DNA of 64,000 bases from the NCBI GenBank assembly GCA_028274465.1, contig CM051455.1:49515351-49579350 (forward strand), written 5' to 3'. The translations under genes and the position numbers were made by a program. Below, piece after piece: positions 58,901-64,000 of this stretch (within the stretch, counting starts at the first letter, position 1; each line of letters starts with the position of its first letter). Source of the stretch: Plantago ovata. Taxonomy: Eukaryota > Streptophyta > Magnoliopsida > Lamiales > Plantaginaceae. The notes under the pieces are model-generated. The model did no database searches. It saw nothing but the letters and a program-made list of their open reading frames with translations, and was not told where the DNA came from.

Positions 58901-61900
58901 ATAGGAAATGTTTACCCAACTTATGCATAGCCCGTGATATCGTCAATGACATTCTAAGTCTAACACCTTAAACACCTCCTTGAATCTCGCCCCTAAAATT
59001 AAATTTCTAGATTGGTCCTCAATGTGAGACTAAAAATAGGAAAATGCATGTTATTAGCATGATTAATGAATCTGCCGGCATTGAAATTCAAAGACAAGAA
59101 CAGTGGTGGGCTAGTGACGAGTGACGACGATATAATTGATTGAGATTACTTTGACATGAAGATTTCGTTGTTGTTGTTATTGTTGTTCCTATTGGCTGAT
59201 GCTGATGGTAATTAAACTTTGTGATTAATTAGATTATTAGTAATGGGGTTTTATATTGCATGTTTACCGGTGTATTAGCATTATGCAACATTTTATATAT
59301 ATGTAGGCCAATGCTGTCATCTCCTTTTATTTATTATCGAGCTGACTTGTAAACACTATAAAGGAGAATAACTGGACTCGAATTTAATTTAACCAGTCAC
59401 ACAAAAGAAAAGGTGACTAGTGTAGTGACTAAAATCCAAATATCAGCCAAAAATCACCTGTCTTATTACATTTGCGTCCCATGGTAATATCAAATTTATT
59501 TAATTTCGTCTAATCCTAATGACGTACTCATCGATCGAACCCAACACACAATTACACCACTTTACTTTGTGAGATTCTACTTTAGATTACATCATCACCA
59601 TTCATTATTATGATGGATAATTCTTTGAAAAAATCTGTGTTAATCCTAATGGAGCAGAAGGAGTAATTCACAGTTTATATCTTAAGCATGCATGAATGAG
59701 CTTCTAGATCCAACACTAATATGAGAAGTGGAGTTTTCTTTGTGGGACAGAAGGAGTAACCTGAGAAGCTCCAAGACCAGAACCCCTTAGAAATTCTTGC
59801 AAAGAGAGAAGGTTATTATATGCTTTATATAACATTTCCATGACATTCTCAATGATATGGAATAGTTAACAACCTCACACATGCGAGCGGGTAGACCTGG
59901 GGTGGCGACATGATCATAATTAAAGAGGCAACTAGAGTCAACTTGAGTAGTTCATGAACTCCCATACAACGTAACGTACCTAGGAGATTCTCTTAAACTA
60001 TGAGGGATAATTAGATATTCTGGTACACGTATGGTTTAAAATCTCACTGAATTGAAACGAAAAGAGATAGAAATGAACTTGAATTTGAAAATGTTTTATA
60101 AATACTCCGTCCTTCCTGTATTTTTCATTTTTAATTTGAAAATATTACAAAAGACTGAAACATTTTGAAAATGTTCAAAACGTCTCTATTTGTATAGAAA
60201 TCGAAACATGAAATAATCGAGATTTTAATGGATGGTGAAGATGTGGAATTTTTGTAAGGATGTATGGTTTGTAGTATTATGATGATAGTATTACTATATT
60301 ATGAGAAAATGTCATTTTCCCCTTTTCATTCTTTCCCTTTTCCATTTCAATCCAATGTGAAAATGCCAACAATACTTGACAATGCAATGCGCAATAATAC
60401 TTCATTGTTGCGCTATTAAACCATGCATAGGCATACTTCATCATTTCACATTTTCATGTCACATTTAGTGTTAATTAAAAGTATAACTATTTTATTTTTT
60501 TAAGGGCAATTTTTTTATTAATAACTATTATAAGTACATTCATCTCTGTCACACATGGATTCTTTTGGAAAGGAGAAATGAAAGAGCCAATGATTCTCTT
60601 TTATTTCTTCACTTTACCAATTTGATAAAAAGGAGATCCTTAATTAGTAATATGCCATCTTTGGGGAAAAGGACAATATAGCATGGGTCATATAACTCAT
60701 AACCTAACCTATACTATAACTTTGATTTAAAATAATACAAGTACTATTAGTCCCTTTTGCAAGTGTCGATCTTTCTTTTCTCAATGGATTTTTGTATTTG
60801 AGCACAAAACATTGACCAATTGGGGATGCTACCATGGAAAGAATAAAGCTAGTTTAAAGCTTCTCTAATCCTATTTAAACTTGGGCTAAACTTCAACTGA
60901 ATATTACTCAAATTTATAATTATATAAATTATGACATTTCTGGAAAAGAAGATTCAGCTGTAGTGTTGTGTGTTCTGGTTGCCAAGGAATAAATTTAAGA
61001 AAAATAAATGAAATATAAACCTCAACTAGATGATTAAATTACTAGTACGTACCATTAAAAGTATCACTTTTTTTAAAAATAAATAAATGGAATTTTAGCA
61101 TATGGTAAATTTTGCATACAAGCGTATTTGTTAAAAATGATGATGAGAAGTAAGATTAAATGGGAATAATATTATGAGGACAATATGCAAGATTCTTGTG
61201 CTTTTGTTTCATGTGGCTGACTGGAGTTCAATTGTAATGATTAATGAGATTAGTAGTAGCAAGCCAAATAGCAATATATAGGTCTTGACCCTAGTCCAAC
61301 AAAATAACAGGTGAGGAGTGAATTGGAAAAGCACAAATGTATTTTTATTCGAACCAAATGAAATAACACCATCATCATGGAGCAAAAATCCTTTGATTCT
61401 GGACACTTTGTTCTGTTTGTTTGTTGGCTCAAATTTGGAGAATAAGCCTATTTCCCTTCTAATTCTTCTGTAAACATCCCTTTTATCATTTCTCATAATT
61501 CTGAAATGTACAATTATCAATTTTTTGTGTAGTAAAATATGTGTGCGCATATTGAACTAGTTGTGTAAGTACACCGAGTGTAGTCAACTTGGTAACCGTT
61601 AGAGTGAAATTTTCACTACCCGAAACAATAAAGTTTGATTGTGAGTTGTAACACTTGGGACGAAAATTTGAATTACGAAAAATAATGTGAAATTTTTAGT
61701 AGTGCTCAACAAACAAAAATATGTGTGGCTGCATACCAAAGGGAGTCTATTGGCATAACAAAAGCAGCCCTAACAACACCCACAAACCCTTCTTCTCAAA
61801 TCCCACTTTTCGCACCTATAAATTGACCTCAACATCTATCACTTCTCCTTCATGCAATTCCTTCAACTACCAAACTCCATCTCTCACTAACAACAATAAA

Positions 61901-61973
61901 TCCCCTGTTTCATCACTCTGTTTCCTCCACTCCTTATCCTTTAACAACAAAAAAAACATCTACTAAACAAAAC
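58901..61973. other. Intergenic, with FANTASTIC FOUR-like gene promoter at right
   Basis: Mostly AT-rich. At 59156 an ATG opens a short signal-peptide-like frame (MKISLLLLLLLFLLADAD) ending at a GT; no continuing exon was found. A sequence like one Stowaway end (TACTCCGTCCTTCC) lies near 60105 without a clear partner. A TATAAA element at 61817-61822 is a good candidate promoter for the gene at 61974. Confidence 0.5.
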
Positions 61974-62753
61974 ATGTCTTCTGCTTCAAATGTGTGTCAA
62001 GGTTTGCAGTCATGTTTGGATCCTCTCCTACACGAACCTCGTATCGTCCCATCCAAACTCGACTTATCGTCACCATGGCCTCAAATTGACAAAAATCACC
62101 AAGCCAAAACAAACTGCTCAAAATCTTGGAACTTCATCACAAACATTTCAGCAAAAGTGACTAACAATTCAGAGCAGCAGGTCTACGTGCACCCGCTTGA
62201 CAAGCGTTCTACTTGCCCATTAAGCCCGAAAAGCCTGGAAATGTGCACTGAGGGCTTAGGCTGCGAAACTGGTACCAGCATTGCTTTAAGCTTCGATGAA
62301 TTTGCCTCCCTTTCACTCCAAAAACAGACTTGTGGTGTCAACAACAAAAAGCCGAAAACACGAAAAGTCAAACACACTAGCAACTTTCCGCCCCCGTTGA
62401 CTTCAATTAGCGGAAACGAGAGCGTTTTCGTCCAGACTCACCGCGAGGGGGGTAGGTTAGTCATTAAGGCCTTCAACTTCACTACCCCAGCTAGCTGTTT
62501 CACAGCGGAGCGCGAAAATGGAAGACTTAGGCTCTCTCTGCGTAAAGCAGAGAATGAAGATCAGATACAAGTCGATGATGGTCAACAAAACGAAACTGCT
62601 GATGATTCGGAGACCGAATCAGAAGCAGTTTCGAAAGCAGAAGTCGATTACAACAATGGCAGATTTGAACAATGGGCTAGCAGCAGATGTAATGGAGATA
62701 GGAGTGGAAGCAAGAGGATGCAAAGTTTGCAGTATTGTGTTGCAATATCTTGA
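61974..62753 (+). CDS. FANTASTIC FOUR-like (FAF-domain) protein
   Basis: FAF proteins are plant-specific and, in Arabidopsis, help set shoot meristem size through the WUSCHEL/CLAVATA circuit. The single-exon gene encodes 259 residues (MSSASNVCQGLQSCLDP...). Domain evidence is the family signature FPPPLTSISGNESVFVQ followed by REGGRLVIKAF at about residues 140-168. An acidic Glu/Asp segment (DDSETESEAVS) follows, also typical. The N-terminal half is Ser/Asn-rich with SSPWPQID. The start is the first ATG after a TATA-led leader and lies in a suitable context (AAAACATG). Lack of introns is usual for the family. Confidence 0.92.
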   Translation: MSSASNVCQGLQSCLDPLLHEPRIVPSKLDLSSPWPQIDKNHQAKTNCSKSWNFITNISAKVTNNSEQQVYVHPLDKRSTCPLSPKSLEMCTEGLGCETGTSIALSFDEFASLSLQKQTCGVNNKKPKTRKVKHTSNFPPPLTSISGNESVFVQTHREGGRLVIKAFNFTTPASCFTAERENGRLRLSLRKAENEDQIQVDDGQQNETADDSETESEAVSKAEVDYNNGRFEQWASSRCNGDRSGSKRMQSLQYCVAIS

Positions 62754-63641
62754 AAATGGCTCCAAGAAGATTTGAACTACCAACTACTAATAATCTATAT
62801 ATTGTACTGGTTTCTTGAATTTCGCAAAATGGTAGTTATTATGGTTAGTAGTACCAGTACTTGTAGTAGTAGTGCTATTATGATTTTCAAGGTCGCAAGT
62901 GAACAATTTGCGCTAAGATATTTTTTTATCTGCCATTGCTTATTCTTGGAAGCAAGCATTTGGTGGTTTGTTATCTACATGTAACATGATGATTGTTGAC
63001 CTTGTTGTAAGATTTGGTTATTTAACACATTATCCTCATTTTCAATTTTTTTAGATTTTGTGTTGTTTATTTATTAGACCAAAAAACAAAAAAACAAAAA
63101 AAAATCTTTTTGCCCGTACACATCAGTGATGACTGTGGAGGAAAGGTACTTCCTTTCCATGGATTGAAGAATAACTTATACGAAGTACATTCCATGGGAG
63201 ATTCGTTAAACGGTCACTATGTTGATATTTTTTGCGTAACTGTAAAATTAATCAAATTAAGTTTATAGTTTACTAAGTGTACTAAAATTAGTTTACCACG
63301 GTGTCCATAATTATTACGTTGTAAAGTCGAAGTAACACTGAACACTTCTATTCTATTAGAGGTGTACCAAAGATTTCAACTGGACAAACAATTCCATTAG
63401 AAACTCTACAAAACACAAATAAGGCATATAAGTTCACATTAATCTATCAATTGCACTTTGAGTACAATAGTTCAATTTGTGGAGAATAAAGTACAAATAG
63501 ATATTACCTTACTGGGATAGAATAAGGATACACGCACGACATATAACAATTTATTTGAGTTTGATTCTACCGTGTGACAATAGCACATCTTTTTGGATAT
63601 TTATGCTATAAAAGGGTTAATGGACCTTGTGAGTTGTGGCT
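62754..63641. other. FANTASTIC FOUR-like 3' UTR and intergenic DNA
   Basis: The first 250 bases are 3' UTR-like. The rest is AT-rich with A runs near 63080-63105. No gene seen. Confidence 0.4.
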
Positions 63642-64000
63642 CACTACAATAAAACACATGTCGCTAAACAGAGGCCTATCCATCGCTGTCTCACTTAGCG
63701 ACCGGTAATCCGTTGCTAAATTAAGTGTTGCCAAAATTATCCATCTCTAACTTAGCGGCGGATAATTCGTTGACCGAGACATTTAAACTAAGCGACGAAT
63801 AAGCTATCTAGGTATTTTTGTTAGAGACGGATATTCATTAATTAGTCTTTAATAAGCCAATGTAATTTTTTTCTAGTTGCAATTGTTTTTCAAAATTATT
63901 TGGTTTGACAAATAAAATCAATGATAATAAACTGAAAATATTGAATTTCTATTTAAATGAAATTTATTTAAATAACAATAAATACAAATAAAAATATCAA
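63642..64000. mobile_element. Start of a CACTA (En/Spm-type) element, continues past window
   Basis: Begins CACTACAATAAAACACATGT, the CACTA terminal motif. Subterminal repeats of AGCGACGG-like form (TTAGCGACCGG, TTAGCGGCGGA, AAGCGACGAA, AGAGACGGA) follow over about 190 bp. No coding sequence is reached before the window ends. Confidence 0.75.

Noticed and set aside
60100..60200. Possible Stowaway element starting TACTCCGTCCTTCC
   Set aside because: No matching inverted end or second TA flank could be located, so it is not listed as an element.

Overview
The window is nuclear DNA of a flowering plant, most likely a eudicot. Genes are short-exon, GT-AG spliced, with AT-rich introns and intergenic DNA. 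Recognisable plant proteins include a chloroplast FZL dynamin-like GTPase, a P/U-type cyclin, a FANTASTIC FOUR protein and a SAPS phosphatase subunit, plus a plant nuclear tRNA-His. Plant LINE, Stowaway, PIF/Harbinger, CACTA and LTR remains are abundant. I cannot name the species.

Layout, left to right. 1-4.5 kb: 5' half of a SAPS-domain gene on the minus strand, with a repeat-filled first intron and running off the left edge. 5.1-6.0 kb: a Stowaway MITE and an S-domain receptor kinase relic. 7.2-10 kb: a minus-strand cyclin gene with an intron-containing leader. 11.7-18.0 kb: an essentially full-length LINE with an 11-bp target site duplication and one frameshift in ORF2. 18.8 kb: tRNA-His(GTG). 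19.0-19.2 kb: a long, nearly perfect hairpin. 19.8-21.2 kb: a five-exon coiled-coil gene. 20.9-23.0 kb: a local tandem duplication of the facing 3' ends of that gene and its minus-strand neighbour. 22.6-23.7 and 24.6-27.7 kb: two minus-strand paralogues with matched exon lengths. The second may have a far-upstream leader at about 29.9 kb with telobox and site II promoter motifs. 32.1-40.5 kb: FZL, with a 102-bp tandem repeat in intron 1 and a truncated LINE plus a Stowaway MITE in intron 5. 41.9-42.7 kb: a transposon-like unit with a nested GC-rich palindrome. 44.4-45.0 kb: a solo LTR with an internal hairpin. 45.1-58.9 kb: a gene-rich island that looks like one very large PIF/Harbinger element. 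62.0 kb: a FANTASTIC FOUR-like gene. 63.6 kb to the end: the start of a CACTA element.

The most unusual region is the 45.1-58.9 kb island. It holds a damaged Harbinger transposase, a canonical Myb/SANT ORF1 partner and three further short Myb/SANT-like genes. All four Myb genes share one phase-0 intron at the homologous place. It also holds a tail-anchored GRF zinc-finger protein and an AT-hook plus PB1-like protein. Candidate ends with matching TAA flanks bracket all seven genes. I read it as a candidate giant transposon carrying an expanded DNA-binding gene set; the boundaries are inferred and untested.

All exon coordinates come from reading splice signals and reading-frame continuity by eye. 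No transcript or database support was available.
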